From a bacterium (GTDB lineage Bacteria; Myxococcota_A; Bradymonadia; UBA7976; UBA1532): a DNA stretch of 64,000 bases. The DNA is taken from positions 62,001 to 126,000 of the forward strand of contig JAUHXC010000022.1 of the NCBI GenBank assembly GCA_030427205.1, given 5' to 3'. The notes beneath the pieces are model-generated. The model made no database searches. It was not told the origin of the DNA and worked only from the letters and a program-made list of their open reading frames with translations. Within the stretch, counting starts at the first letter, position 1; the number at the start of each line of letters is the position of its first letter. The position numbers and the translations under genes are program-made. Shown here piece by piece: positions 22,201 through 30,605 of this stretch.

Positions 22201-22341
22201 GTGATCGCCTGTGACGACGACGGCGGCGACGGGCTGCTGTCGCGCATCGACCAGGTCTTCGAGGCGGGCATCTGGTACATCTTCGTCGATGGCTTCGCCC
22301 AGAACGCGGGCGCGGCTCAGGTGCGGGTGCAGTTCGAATGA
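19246..22341 (+). CDS. Modular lipoprotein: five units of paired DxDxDG repeats plus a beta domain
   Basis: ATG 19246 follows GAGGAG at good spacing and starts a lipoprotein signal (lipobox MATGC). The 1031-residue protein repeats a roughly 190-residue module five times. Each module begins with two acidic repeats of the form CxNGxDDDGDGxxDxxDPGC, predicted Ca-binding loops, with the second usually ending in WPDD or FPDD. A beta-rich domain follows, resembling bacterial pre-peptidase C-terminal (PPC-like) domains. Each beta domain carries a conserved Cys pair (for example RSSCRDRQTERACRP) and a strand like LEPGTYYLFVDH. No catalytic domain is seen. It probably has an adhesive or scaffold role at the cell surface. 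The gene starting at 63090 is a paralogue. Confidence 0.85.
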   Translation: MHVRSRFLLLLAALVAMATGCIDDPAPADAGTATPDEGVEPRDMRVEIRPDAAPPDASPPAPDAAPDARPDGPPELQCRNGLDDDGDGLIDLDDPGCIDAGGDDETDPDPLPVCANGVDEDDDGLVDYPADPDCRSAGWGSEGPVCGAGRAVEALELDVPRELILSRGEAIAGASCGAVGFGPAAVARVTAPDSGILVVDAQPGDEARIFARSSCRDRQTERACRPADDAGPLRVPVDAGDELFVFVQPTAGILPRPINVVARFEQRADDCRNGLDDDGDGRVDQADPGCVDPADPDETDPPVLPECGNGVDDDGDGATDWPDDEDCAAAGGASEGLRGGGECAAGEVIEVGLGVHALGFQLDAADGGLSDGQCGGNGVEGMVRMRIDRPASLDARIISAEIGVVASYLRTDCADPRTETLCDASSAQRVLSVSRLEPGTYYLFVDHDVGFVERVDRVAVDIVLEPLPLRACENGLDDDGDGLVDARDPGCFAASDRAETDPEQAPPCSDGVDGDDDGAVDFPDDRSCEAAGSAAEGSGCPGDGPFIPVGDAGGRFTVDPRPFDPGFAIARCGGDRGAEAVFVLDLNAPADVDVFAEGARAYMRAECAEARTERACDEDGVLELSALEAGRYFVFVEPGDRAVEVDFVVDSLIRDCNDGVDNDEDGLLDLADPGCTGGLDRSELDPAQVPACADGIDNDGDGAIDWPDDPECRAAGDPEEELVCDPAIQVVELGADGGLVDLPEGGQSVTTICGEESANAEVAVAVTVDELSRIRARPVGRVQMRIGARRECVDPETEFACAERLGEVLSVDVEAGTTWLLASAAFGDGSLEVEVEGLIKACNNEVDDDEDGLIDLADPGCTQAFDDDEADPPEVPACADGIDNDDDGAVDWPDDPQCLAAGTPDEAVACPPLDDVVVVPPEGGLFETDTAGRDNFFEAPCAGQARGGEQVLAFVLDAPTRVDVEVLQADYDTALFVRGSCIEGDVIACDDDGGDGLLSRIDQVFEAGIWYIFVDGFAQNAGAAQVRVQFE

Positions 22342-22430
22342 GCAAGGTATCGCCCCCGGCCCGCACCATGCCCATCCCACCCGCCGCGGATCCCGCGCCG
22401 CGTTCGCCCACCGGTCTTGAGGAGGCCCAT

Positions 22431-24707
22431 ATGTCGCGCTCCCCTTTGTTCGTCGCCGCCCTCGCGCTGATCTTCGCGCTCGGCTGCGAGCCACAGAACC
22501 CCGATCAGAACCCCGAGCCCGGCTGCGACGGGCCGAGCACGTGGTACGCCGACGGCGACGGCGACGGCCGCGGCGATCCGGGTGAGGTCTTCCGCGGATG
22601 CGACCCGCCCGAGGGCTTCGTGGCCAACCCCGACGACGACGATCCGTCGTGCGCCGACGGCACCACCGACGCCTGCGGGGTCTGCGGCGGATCGGGCCCG
22701 CCTGCGTGGTATGCCGACGGCGATGGGGACGGCCTCGGTGATCCCTACGACGGTCAGGTGGGCTGCGAGCAGCCGGCCGGCTTCGTGGACAATAACGACG
22801 ACCTCGAGCCGAACTGCGCGACCAACGACACCGACGCCTGCGGCGAGTGCGGCGGGCCGGGCGGCGTGATGGGCTATGCCGACCAGGACGGCGACGGGCT
22901 CGGTGATCCCGAGATGGCGATGGAGCTGTGCGAGCCGGTGCCCGGCTTCGTGGAGAACGCCGGCGATCTCGAGCCGGACTGTGCGACCAACGACACCGAC
23001 GACTGCGGCGTCTGCGCGGGGCCGGGCAGCCAGCGGTGGTATGCCGACCAGGACGGCGACGGGGCGGGCGACCCGGAGGTCTTCGTCGATACCTGCCTGC
23101 CGCCGGACAACTTCGTCGAGGTCGCCGGCGACCCGGAGCCGCGCTGTGCCAGCGACGATACCGACGAGTGCGGGGTCTGCGCCGGCGGCAACAACGACAA
23201 GGACTGCGTCGGGGTCTGCTTCGGCCAGGCGGTGGTCGACGGCTGCGGCCGCTGCGCCGGCGGCACCACCGGGCGGGTGCCGTTCGTCGACGACGGCGAC
23301 GACAACGGTGTGCCCGACGCCTGCGATCAGTGCCCCCGCGAGGCGAATACCGCCCGGGCGATCATCCAGTGGACCAACGTGCCGGCCTTCGGCGCCGAGG
23401 GCGCGAGCGGGCCGTATACGTTTCAGGTGGTGCTCTACGACAACGGCGACTTCGCGTTCCTCTACGCCGACGTCGAGCCCTACGGCGCGACGCCGACGGT
23501 CGGGCACCAGAACCATGGCGGCGAGGGCAGCGCCTCGCTCGGCGTCGACAGCGACTACCCCCGCGAGGAGCCGATCACCTACTTCCGGGCCCGCGACGAC
23601 GGCCGGGTCGAGGTGGACTACACCATGCGCAGCGACTGGCTCGACGTGCGCCACGGCGGCCAGACCATCGAGTTCGTCGACGACGACGGCTTCATCGATC
23701 TGCCGCTCGACTTCGAGTTTCCCTATGGCGGCCGGGCCTACGATTCGGTGCGCATCGGGGCCAACGGCGTGCTCGTGCTCGGCGGCGCGGCGCCCGGCGC
23801 GCAGAACGGCCCGATGGGTGATCCGGCGCTCGGCGCCTTCCTCGCGCCGTTCTGGGACGACCTCGATCCGGCCACCGGCGGCGCGGTGCACGTTCAGCAG
23901 CAGGGCCGCGAGTGCGTGGCCGACTGCATGGGTCAGTTCGGCGGCGTGGCCGTCGAAGACGCGTGCGGGGTCTGCGTCGGCGGGACCTCGCCGGTTGATC
24001 CGCGGGCCCACCTGGACTGCAACGGCACCTGCTTCGGCGAGGCGGCCATCGACAGCTGCGGGCAGTGCGCCGGCGGCGATACCGGCGTGGCGCCCGCGGG
24101 GGCCGGGGCCTGTGACGAGGCGCCCGATCTGATCGTGGACGAAGATTACCTGCGCGGCACGATCGTGCTCGATGAGATCAACGCCAACGACCCGTGCCTG
24201 ATCAACGAGCGCTGCGTCGGCGGGCCCGGGCGGCGCAAGATCGTGCGCTTCGGCACCCGCATCGCCAACATCGGCAACGCCGACCTGCAGCTCGGCGCGC
24301 CGAGCGACGACAACCCGTACTGGGAGTTCGATCAGTGCCACGGGCACTTCCACTTCGAGTCGTATGCGGCCTACGAGCTGTACGATCCGGAGAGCGATCG
24401 CACCCTGCCGGTGGGCGCCAAGAGCGGGTTCGCGGTCATCGACATCGGGGTCTACGATCCGGCGATCGCGGTGAACGGCTGCCGCGGCTACGGCGGCCAG
24501 AACCAGGGCATCACCGCCGGGTGTCAGGATACCTACGGGCGCGGGCTGCAGTGTCAGTGGATCGACATCACCGGCGTGCCCGACGGGGAGTACGAGGTGG
24601 TGGTGACCACCAACCCGGATGGCATCATCGAGGAGCTCAACACCGCCAACAACTCCGCGCGGGTGCGCATCCGGCTCGAGGGTAACAACATGCGGGTGCT
24701 CGACTGA
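22431..24707 (+). CDS. Lipoprotein with TSP3-like repeats, a NIDO-like domain and a lysyl oxidase domain
   Basis: GAGGAGG precedes ATG 22431, and a lipobox (FALGC) makes this a lipoprotein of 758 residues. Four to five copies of a YADGDGDGxGDP / CGVCGGxG unit come first. A nidogen-like region follows (AIIQWTNVPAF, VVLYDNGDFAFLY, FDFEFPYGG-type strands), then another Cys block. Residues 566-758 form a lysyl oxidase domain. The Cu-binding motif CHGHFH (His637, 639, 641) is intact, and Lys664 (GAKSGF) and Tyr702 (DTYG), the expected partners of the LTQ cofactor, are present and 38 residues apart. QWIDITGVPDGEYEV matches the animal enzyme closely. Predicted function is Cu-dependent oxidative deamination of lysine or amines outside the cell. 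Confidence 0.9.
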   Translation: MSRSPLFVAALALIFALGCEPQNPDQNPEPGCDGPSTWYADGDGDGRGDPGEVFRGCDPPEGFVANPDDDDPSCADGTTDACGVCGGSGPPAWYADGDGDGLGDPYDGQVGCEQPAGFVDNNDDLEPNCATNDTDACGECGGPGGVMGYADQDGDGLGDPEMAMELCEPVPGFVENAGDLEPDCATNDTDDCGVCAGPGSQRWYADQDGDGAGDPEVFVDTCLPPDNFVEVAGDPEPRCASDDTDECGVCAGGNNDKDCVGVCFGQAVVDGCGRCAGGTTGRVPFVDDGDDNGVPDACDQCPREANTARAIIQWTNVPAFGAEGASGPYTFQVVLYDNGDFAFLYADVEPYGATPTVGHQNHGGEGSASLGVDSDYPREEPITYFRARDDGRVEVDYTMRSDWLDVRHGGQTIEFVDDDGFIDLPLDFEFPYGGRAYDSVRIGANGVLVLGGAAPGAQNGPMGDPALGAFLAPFWDDLDPATGGAVHVQQQGRECVADCMGQFGGVAVEDACGVCVGGTSPVDPRAHLDCNGTCFGEAAIDSCGQCAGGDTGVAPAGAGACDEAPDLIVDEDYLRGTIVLDEINANDPCLINERCVGGPGRRKIVRFGTRIANIGNADLQLGAPSDDNPYWEFDQCHGHFHFESYAAYELYDPESDRTLPVGAKSGFAVIDIGVYDPAIAVNGCRGYGGQNQGITAGCQDTYGRGLQCQWIDITGVPDGEYEVVVTTNPDGIIEELNTANNSARVRIRLEGNNMRVLD

Positions 24708-24789
24708 GACGGGCCCGGCCGGCCGTAACGCGGGGGCGTCGGCCGCGTAGAGCAGCGCAGATCTGATTGGCGGTGCGCCGGGAGTCGTG

Positions 24790-25785
24790 ATGAGTCGTCT
24801 GTTCTTGTGCGTGGTCTTGGCCCTGGGGCTGCCGGGGTGTGTCTTCGGTTCGGGCGGTGATGATGAGCCGTCTGCGGACGCAGCGGTCGGTGGCGAGGGC
24901 GAAGGGGAAGGTGAAGGCGAGGGCGAGGGCGAGGGCGAGGGTGAAGGCGAGGGAGAGGGTGAAGGTGAAGGCGAGGGCGAGGGCGAAGGGGAAGGCGAGG
25001 GTGAGGGCGAAGGGGAAGGTGAAGGCGAGGGTGAGGGCGAAGGGGAAGGTGAGGGCGAAGGCGAGGGTGAAGGGGAAGGTGAGGGCGAGGGTGAAGGGGA
25101 AGGTGAGGGTGAGGGCGAAGGGGAAGGTGAAGGCGAGGGAGAAGGGGAAGGTGAAGGCGAGGGAGAGGGGGAAGGTGAGGGCGAGGGGGAAGGTGAGGGC
25201 GAGGGGGAAGGTGAGGGCGAGGGGGAAGGTGAGGGCGAGGGGGAAGGTGAGGGCGAGGGGGAAGGGGAAGGGGAGGGTGAAGGCGAGGGCGAAGGAGAGG
25301 GCGAAGGCGAGGGCGAAGACTGTGCCCCGCCGCCCGGCCCCTATGGCTCGGCCATCGGTGAGACCGGCCCCGATCTCGTGCTGATGGACTGCGACGGCAA
25401 CCCCCACAGCCTGCACGCTGACGCGTGCGGCAAGGCCACCTGGATCTTCGAGTTCGCCGCCTGGTGCCCGCCGTGTCGCCGGCTCGCCGGCCAGGCCGAG
25501 GCCTTCTTCGGCGAGTTCGACCCCGCTGAGGTGCAGGTCTGGTTCGTGATCGGCGCGAACGCCGAGTTCGGCGCGCCCGATGCGGACGACTGCGCGCGTA
25601 TCCGCCAGACCTACGGGCTGACGATGCCGGTGCTCTACGACCCGGCGGGCGCGCTGCAGGCGGCCTATGATCTGCCGGTCAACGACGGGCACGCGGTGCT
25701 CGATACGGCCGGGCAGGTCATCTTCCGCGATACCTACGCCGACCTCGCCGACATCCGCGCCGCGCTGCTGTCGGCGCTGGAGTAG
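24790..25785 (+). CDS. Lipoprotein thioredoxin-like protein on a (Gly-Glu)71 stalk
   Basis: ATG 24790 (GGGAG upstream; GTG one codon earlier is possible) starts a lipoprotein signal with lipobox GLPGC. Residues 35-176 are 71 uninterrupted Gly-Glu dipeptides. The C-terminal domain (about 177-331) is a TlpA/AhpC-like thioredoxin fold with FAAWCPPCRR (Cys226 and Cys229), a cis-Pro region (YDLPVNDGHAVLD) and the usual strand order. The likely role is extracytoplasmic disulfide or peroxide chemistry, with the acidic stalk holding the domain away from the membrane. It follows the lysyl oxidase gene by 82 bases and may share its transcript. Confidence 0.88.
   Translation: MSRLFLCVVLALGLPGCVFGSGGDDEPSADAAVGGEGEGEGEGEGEGEGEGEGEGEGEGEGEGEGEGEGEGEGEGEGEGEGEGEGEGEGEGEGEGEGEGEGEGEGEGEGEGEGEGEGEGEGEGEGEGEGEGEGEGEGEGEGEGEGEGEGEGEGEGEGEGEGEGEGEGEGEGEGEGEDCAPPPGPYGSAIGETGPDLVLMDCDGNPHSLHADACGKATWIFEFAAWCPPCRRLAGQAEAFFGEFDPAEVQVWFVIGANAEFGAPDADDCARIRQTYGLTMPVLYDPAGALQAAYDLPVNDGHAVLDTAGQVIFRDTYADLADIRAALLSALE
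24892..25317 (+). repeat. Hexanucleotide tandem repeat encoding (Gly-Glu)71
   Basis: The 426-base tract is built of six-base units GGNGAR, with third-position variation (GGCGAG, GGTGAA, GGGGAA). Because the unit is six bases, copy-number changes keep frame and alter only stalk length. The local register also shows larger 12- and 18-base periods, consistent with expansion by slippage or unequal exchange. Confidence 0.95.
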
Positions 25786-25790
25786 CTGCC

Positions 25791-26795
25791 TCAGCGCACC
25801 GTCAGCCGCCTCAAGAACGCCGCGTGGGCCTCGAGATCGCCCTGCGGCGCGGCCGGATCGACCACCGCCAGCCGCGCGGTGGACGGGCCTTCGACCTTCA
25901 TCCCCGCGCCGGTCGTGCCCGCCGGCAGCGTGCCCGCGAAGCGATCGCGGTTGATCAGCAGCGCGTCCACCGGACCCAGCGACAGGGTCATGCCATCGGC
26001 CAGCTCGGGCTCGCTGATGAGCACGTCGCCCATCGCCTGGAGCTGCAGCGCGACCGCGTCGAGCCGCTCTTCGCTGACGGGGAAGGCTTCGAGGTCGGGC
26101 CGCCCGAAGGCCACCAGCCCCCGCGTGCCGAGCCAGTAGAGGCCGGTGTCGGGGTCCTTGTCACGCAGCACCCGGATCTGACGGTCGACGGCGAAGGCCT
26201 TGTTGGCCTCGCGGCTCGCCTTCCACGTCGCTTTGGCCCAGTAGTGGCCCGTCTGCGGATCGTGGATCCAGCCGCCGGTGCTCTCGGCCATCGACGACGC
26301 GGCGGCTTCGGCGTAGGGCGGCATGCCGCGCATCGGCAGGTCGGTGTCTTCGATCACGCACTCGATGCCGGCGGCCTTCTTGGTCTCGCCGAGCGCGCGG
26401 GCCTCGTCTTCGCTGAGGCCGTGCTCCTTGAGATCGGCCGGCAGGAAGTGCTTGGGCACGTCGGTCGGGCGCTCGGCGGCGTCGATCGTGCACAGCACCC
26501 CGGGCAGCGCGACCTCGATGCCATTGGGCGAGGAGCCCACTTCGGCGACGTAGTTGCCCAGCGAGAGGTTCTTCTCGATCGTCGCCTCGTCGGGCATCTC
26601 GCCGTCGAACAAGACCACGTAACGCTTGACCGGCGCCGGGTCGTCGATCGGCGTCGGGGTCGTCGCCAGCGCCTGATACGGCGCGGCGGGCGGCGGGGCC
26701 GGCGGCGGGGGCGGGGCGCCGCCGCAGGCTGCGAGCAGCGCCGACGCCGACAGCGCGACGGCGACGGGATGGGTCGAGAGGCAGAGCGCACGCAT
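25791..26795 (-). CDS. Lipoprotein of unknown function
   Basis: ATG 26795 is preceded by GGAGG and starts a lipobox signal (LLAACGG), followed by a Pro/Ala-rich linker (about residues 25-45). The 334-residue product has a globular part with repeated short strands such as YVVLFDGEMPDEATIEKN and a C-terminal segment with SEPELADGMTLSLGPVDALLINR. I do not recognise a family. It converges on the thioredoxin lipoprotein gene with five bases between them and diverges from the quinone oxidoreductase gene. Confidence 0.75.
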   Translation of the reverse strand: MRALCLSTHPVAVALSASALLAACGGAPPPPPAPPPAAPYQALATTPTPIDDPAPVKRYVVLFDGEMPDEATIEKNLSLGNYVAEVGSSPNGIEVALPGVLCTIDAAERPTDVPKHFLPADLKEHGLSEDEARALGETKKAAGIECVIEDTDLPMRGMPPYAEAAASSMAESTGGWIHDPQTGHYWAKATWKASREANKAFAVDRQIRVLRDKDPDTGLYWLGTRGLVAFGRPDLEAFPVSEERLDAVALQLQAMGDVLISEPELADGMTLSLGPVDALLINRDRFAGTLPAGTTGAGMKVEGPSTARLAVVDPAAPQGDLEAHAAFLRRLTVR

Positions 26796-26908
26796 CGGAT
26801 GGACCTCCGGGCAGGGTCGTGGCGGCATCGTACACCAGGGCGCACTTGCGCGGCGATGGCGCCCGTGGATCGATGCCCGCGGGACGCCAGCAGCGCGCAG
26901 GAGGTCAT

Positions 26909-27922
26909 ATGCACAGCACCGGTCACGGTAAGGGCGACGAGACGATGCGGGTGATGCGCATCGGCGACGATGGGCAGATGCACCTCGACCGGCGGCCGGC
27001 GCCGCGGCCCGGCCCCGACGAGGTGCGGGTGCGGGTGCGGGCGGCCGGGGTCAATCGGGGCGACATCCTGCAGCGCAAGGGCCTCTACCCGGCGCCCCCC
27101 GGCACCGTGCCCGACGTGCCCGGTCTGGAGTACGCTGGCGAGGTCGTGGAGTGCGGCGCGCGGGTCCGGGGTGTCACCGTCGGCGACCGGGTCATGGGCC
27201 TCGTCGCCGGCGGCGGCTACGCCGAGCAGGTCGTCGCGCACCACCGCACGCTCTTGCCGGTGCCCGACGGGCTCGACCTCGCGGCGGCCTCGGTCATCCC
27301 CGAGGCCTTCATCACCGCCTACGACGCGCTGGTGCTGCAGGGTGGCCTCATGCCCGGCCAGCGGGTGCTGATCCACGCCGCGGGCTCGGGCGTGGGCACC
27401 GCGGCGGTTCAGCTCGCGGCGGCGTGGGGCGCGACGGTCATCGGCACCTCGCGGACCCACGCCAAGCTCGAAGCGGCCCGCGCGTTGGGGCTGAGCCGCG
27501 GCATCGTACCGCGCGACGGCGCCTTCGCCGACGCGGTGCGCGCCGACGGCCCGGTCGACCTGGTGCTCGACCTCGTGGGCGGCGCGTATACGGCCGAGAG
27601 CGTCAGGTGCGTGGCGGTCCGCGGGTGCGTGATGCTCGTGGGGCTCGTCGGAGGCGTGAAATGCGACATGCCGCTGACGGTTTTGCTTGGCCGGCGCATC
27701 CGCGTGCAGGGCACCGTGCTGCGCTCGCGGGCCATCGAAGAGAAGATCACGGTGGCCCGCAGCTTCGCCGACCACGTGCTGCACCGCTTCACCGAGGACG
27801 GCCCGACGCTGCGGCCCGTCCTGGCCGACGTCTACCCGATGACCGCCGTCGACGACGCTCACCGGCGCATGCGGTCGAACGCGCTCAACGGCAAGCTCGC
27901 GCTCACCTGGGACGGGTGCTGA
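26909..27922 (+). CDS. NAD(P)H:quinone oxidoreductase-like, zinc-independent MDR family
   Basis: The start at 26909 is supported by AGGAGG at 26899-26904; an ATG at 26945 is a weaker alternative. The 337-residue protein has the MDR layout: a GroES-like N-terminus (AAGVNRGDILQRKGLYP, GLEYAGEVVECG), then a Rossmann fold with HAAGSGVGTAAVQLAAAWG. Structural-zinc Cys residues are absent, which fits the quinone oxidoreductase subfamily (as in PIG3/QOR). It should reduce quinones or enones with NADPH in the cytoplasm. There is no operon partner; it converges with the CAP-domain gene. Confidence 0.9.
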   Translation: MHSTGHGKGDETMRVMRIGDDGQMHLDRRPAPRPGPDEVRVRVRAAGVNRGDILQRKGLYPAPPGTVPDVPGLEYAGEVVECGARVRGVTVGDRVMGLVAGGGYAEQVVAHHRTLLPVPDGLDLAAASVIPEAFITAYDALVLQGGLMPGQRVLIHAAGSGVGTAAVQLAAAWGATVIGTSRTHAKLEAARALGLSRGIVPRDGAFADAVRADGPVDLVLDLVGGAYTAESVRCVAVRGCVMLVGLVGGVKCDMPLTVLLGRRIRVQGTVLRSRAIEEKITVARSFADHVLHRFTEDGPTLRPVLADVYPMTAVDDAHRRMRSNALNGKLALTWDGC

Positions 27923-27931
27923 CGGCCGCGC

Positions 27932-29170
27932 CTATCGGCACGAGACGAAGCGGGTCTGCCAGCGCATCGGATCGCTGTCGCTCAGGCCGTCGAGCAGAAC
28001 CTCGACGCTGCGTCCGGCGGCGTAGACATTGCCCGGATCGAAGGCATAGGCCGGCGCGCGCCCGCCGAAGCCCACCGGCAGGGGCGTGGCGGCGATCGGG
28101 GTGGGCGCGGCGCCGTCGATACCGACCGAGATCGTGAAGTCGGGGCCCGGCGAGACCCCGTAGAGCTGCACCGAGAACTGCCCGCGGGGGATGTCGACCG
28201 GCACCGGCCCCGGCGGCGGCCACGCCATCACCTCGACGGTATGTTGCGCCCCTTGCGAGAAGCTGTACATGCACGAGAACCGGTCCTTCCAGCCGAAGGC
28301 GGTCTCCCGAGCCGACGGGTTGAGCACCCAGCGCCGGTGGCCGAGGCTGGCGACGCCGCGATCGCCGACGTAGAGATCGACCGAGTCGGCGACGCCGGCG
28401 CCCGCCGCGAGGTTGCTGCTGCCCGCGCCGCGGGCGCCCGCCTCGGTGTAGCACGGTGAACCGGGCCCCGGCTGATGGTTCAGTCGGCCGAGGGCGACCT
28501 GCAGCGCGGCGCACGCCTGCTGCTGTTCGAGCAGCGCGAAGTTGGTCACGACGGGCGGCGCCCCCGCCAGCCAGCGGAAGAGGTTGGTGCGGCGCATGGC
28601 GTTCTCGTGGGCCGCGGCGGCGATGGTGCCCGGATCACACGCGCCGATGTCTTCGGTCGCGGCCCACGCCTCGGGCACGTCGACCCGGTCGGCCAGCCAG
28701 CGGCCGCAGACCTCGTCGTCGGTGCGCTGTTCGAGCGGGCTGCCCACGGGCGCCACGCACGCCTGCCCGTCGAGCACGAAGCCCGGCTCGCAGACGCACT
28801 CGCCGTCGACGCACGCGGCGTTGGCCACGCACATCACGTCGACGCAGGGGTCGGGCGGCGGCTCCGGCTCCGCCGGCTCGGGGTCGGGCATGGGCTCGGG
28901 CTCCGGTGGGTCGATGCCCGCGTCGGGGTCGGGCGGCGGCGGCGCGAGCCCGTCGGGGCGCTCGGGCAGGCCCTCGTCGACGACGTCGGCCCCGCCGTCA
29001 CCCGCTCCACCGTCGCGCCCGGTGTCCGCCTCGCCGTCTCCGGCATCGGCGGGGCCGACGCGCAAGATGTCTGCGTTGTCGTCGCCGTCGCCGCTCGACA
29101 GCGCGCCGGGGGGCACGCAGCCGACGCTCAGCGCCGCCAGGGTCATCGCCGTGATCGCCATGCTTCGCAT
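27932..29170 (-). CDS. CAP/SCP-domain lipoprotein with an EGF-like motif
   Basis: The lipobox signal (ALSVGC) is followed by an acidic and Pro-rich linker and a six-Cys EGF-like motif (PCVDVMCVANAACVDGECVC). The C-terminal half carries a CAP (CRISP/PR-1) domain: HENAMRRTNLFRWLAG, ACAALQ, LNHQPGPGSPCYTEAG, and SLGHRRWVLNP. CAP domains are extracellular, and some bind lipids or metal. Length is 412 residues from ATG 29170; GTG 29179 and ATG 29161 are alternatives. The gene diverges from the TerD-vWA gene. Confidence 0.82.
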   Translation of the reverse strand: MRSMAITAMTLAALSVGCVPPGALSSGDGDDNADILRVGPADAGDGEADTGRDGGAGDGGADVVDEGLPERPDGLAPPPPDPDAGIDPPEPEPMPDPEPAEPEPPPDPCVDVMCVANAACVDGECVCEPGFVLDGQACVAPVGSPLEQRTDDEVCGRWLADRVDVPEAWAATEDIGACDPGTIAAAAHENAMRRTNLFRWLAGAPPVVTNFALLEQQQACAALQVALGRLNHQPGPGSPCYTEAGARGAGSSNLAAGAGVADSVDLYVGDRGVASLGHRRWVLNPSARETAFGWKDRFSCMYSFSQGAQHTVEVMAWPPPGPVPVDIPRGQFSVQLYGVSPGPDFTISVGIDGAAPTPIAATPLPVGFGGRAPAYAFDPGNVYAAGRSVEVLLDGLSDSDPMRWQTRFVSCR

Positions 29171-29288
29171 GGGCGGCACGCTATCACGGGCCTTGGTTCG
29201 GGCTCACCCGCTCTCGGCGCTCGGCGGTGGTCCGGGCTCGGGCGACGTGCTACCCCTCGCAAGGTACTCATCATCAGCGGACGGCAGC

Positions 29289-30593
29289 ATGAAGACCCTC
29301 ACCCGCGGCGCCAATACCGTCATCGATCGCGGCCCGGCCATCACCGCCCGCCTGCGCTGGTCGCCCCGGCGCATCGGCGACAGCGACGTCGACCCGTCGG
29401 CTTTCCTGCTCGGCGCCGATGACCGGGTCCGCAGCGACGCCGACTTCATCTTCTACAATCAGCCCGCCTCGGCCGATGGATCGGTCTCGCTGGGCACCGT
29501 CGGCGACGAGCCCTCGTTCGTCGTGCAGCTCGACCGGGTGCCGAGCGACGTGCAGGCCATCGCGTTCGCGCTGACGATCCACGGCGAGGGCGCGGCCTGT
29601 CGCTTCGCGAGCGCCGAGAAGGTGACTTTCGAGGTGGACGGCGTCGCGGCCTTCGAGGCGCCGACGACGGGTATGAGCGAGAGCGCGCTCATCGTCGCGC
29701 GCATCTACCGCCGCAACGGGACGTGGAAGGTGCGGGCCGTGGGCCAGGGGTTCGCCGGCGGCCTCGGCCCGCTGGCGACGCACTTCGGGGTCGACATCGC
29801 CGACGATGACGGCGGGGCGGCGCCGCCCGCGCCCGACGCGAGCGCGATCCGGCTCGAGAAGAAGCTCGTCAGCCTGCAGAAGAAGGCGCCCGAGCTGGTG
29901 AGCCTCGTCAAGAAGGTGCAGCTCTCGCTCGAGAAGAAGGCCATCAGCCGCGATCAGGCCAAGGTGGCGCTGTGCCTCGACATCTCGGCCTCGATGGGCG
30001 GCCTCTACCGGTCGGGCAAGATCGATACGCTGGTGCGGCGGGTGATGGCCCTGGGTTATCGCTTCGACGACGACGGCGAGATCGACGTCTTCCTCTTCGG
30101 GGCCGACGCCCACGAGTACGGCACGGTCACGGTGAGCGACTACAAGACGTTCGTGCGCGACATGCTCGCCCGCCACCGGCTCGAGGGTGGTACCTACTAT
30201 GGCAAGGCCATGGGCATGATCCGCGACGCCTATCGCTCGACGGTGCAGCGGCGCGACGTGCCGGTCTACGTGATGTTCGTCACCGACGGGGCCACCGCCG
30301 ACCGCGAGCGGGCCGTGCGCGAGCTGCGCGAGGCGAGCGGCGATCCGATCTTCTGGCAGTTCATGGCCATCGGGAAGAAGCCCAAGAAGAAGGGCTTCTT
30401 CGGGCGCATCTTCGGCAGCGGCTTCGAGTTCCTCGAAGAGCTCGACGACATGCCCGGCCGCGAGGTGGACAACGCCGACTTCTTCCTGCTCGAAGACCCC
30501 GCCGGGCCCAGCGACGACGAGATGTTCGACCTGATGATGGACGAGTACCCCGGCTGGCTGCGCTGCGTGATGGACAAGGGCATCTTGAAGTGA
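29289..30593 (+). CDS. TerD-domain / vWA-domain protein (TerF-like)
   Basis: The 434-residue protein starts with a TerD domain (LTRGANTVI, LRWSPRR, DPSAFLLG, FIFYNQPAS), continues through a Lys-rich helical linker and ends in a von Willebrand factor A domain. The metal site (MIDAS) is intact: DISAS at Asp231-Ser235, with later Thr (GGTYYGKAM) and Asp (VTDGAT). TerD modules bind Ca and belong to the tellurium-resistance/stress family. No other ter gene is in the window. A signal peptide is absent, so it is cytoplasmic. Confidence 0.9.
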   Translation: MKTLTRGANTVIDRGPAITARLRWSPRRIGDSDVDPSAFLLGADDRVRSDADFIFYNQPASADGSVSLGTVGDEPSFVVQLDRVPSDVQAIAFALTIHGEGAACRFASAEKVTFEVDGVAAFEAPTTGMSESALIVARIYRRNGTWKVRAVGQGFAGGLGPLATHFGVDIADDDGGAAPPAPDASAIRLEKKLVSLQKKAPELVSLVKKVQLSLEKKAISRDQAKVALCLDISASMGGLYRSGKIDTLVRRVMALGYRFDDDGEIDVFLFGADAHEYGTVTVSDYKTFVRDMLARHRLEGGTYYGKAMGMIRDAYRSTVQRRDVPVYVMFVTDGATADRERAVRELREASGDPIFWQFMAIGKKPKKKGFFGRIFGSGFEFLEELDDMPGREVDNADFFLLEDPAGPSDDEMFDLMMDEYPGWLRCVMDKGILK

Positions 30594-30605
30594 GCGCGCC
30601 CGGGC

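Noticed and set aside
24637..25692. Minus-strand frame across the Gly-Glu tract giving a hydrophobic LALTFPF repeat protein
   Set aside because: It is the antisense of the GGNGAR repeat; the plus frame has a ribosome site, lipobox and thioredoxin motif.
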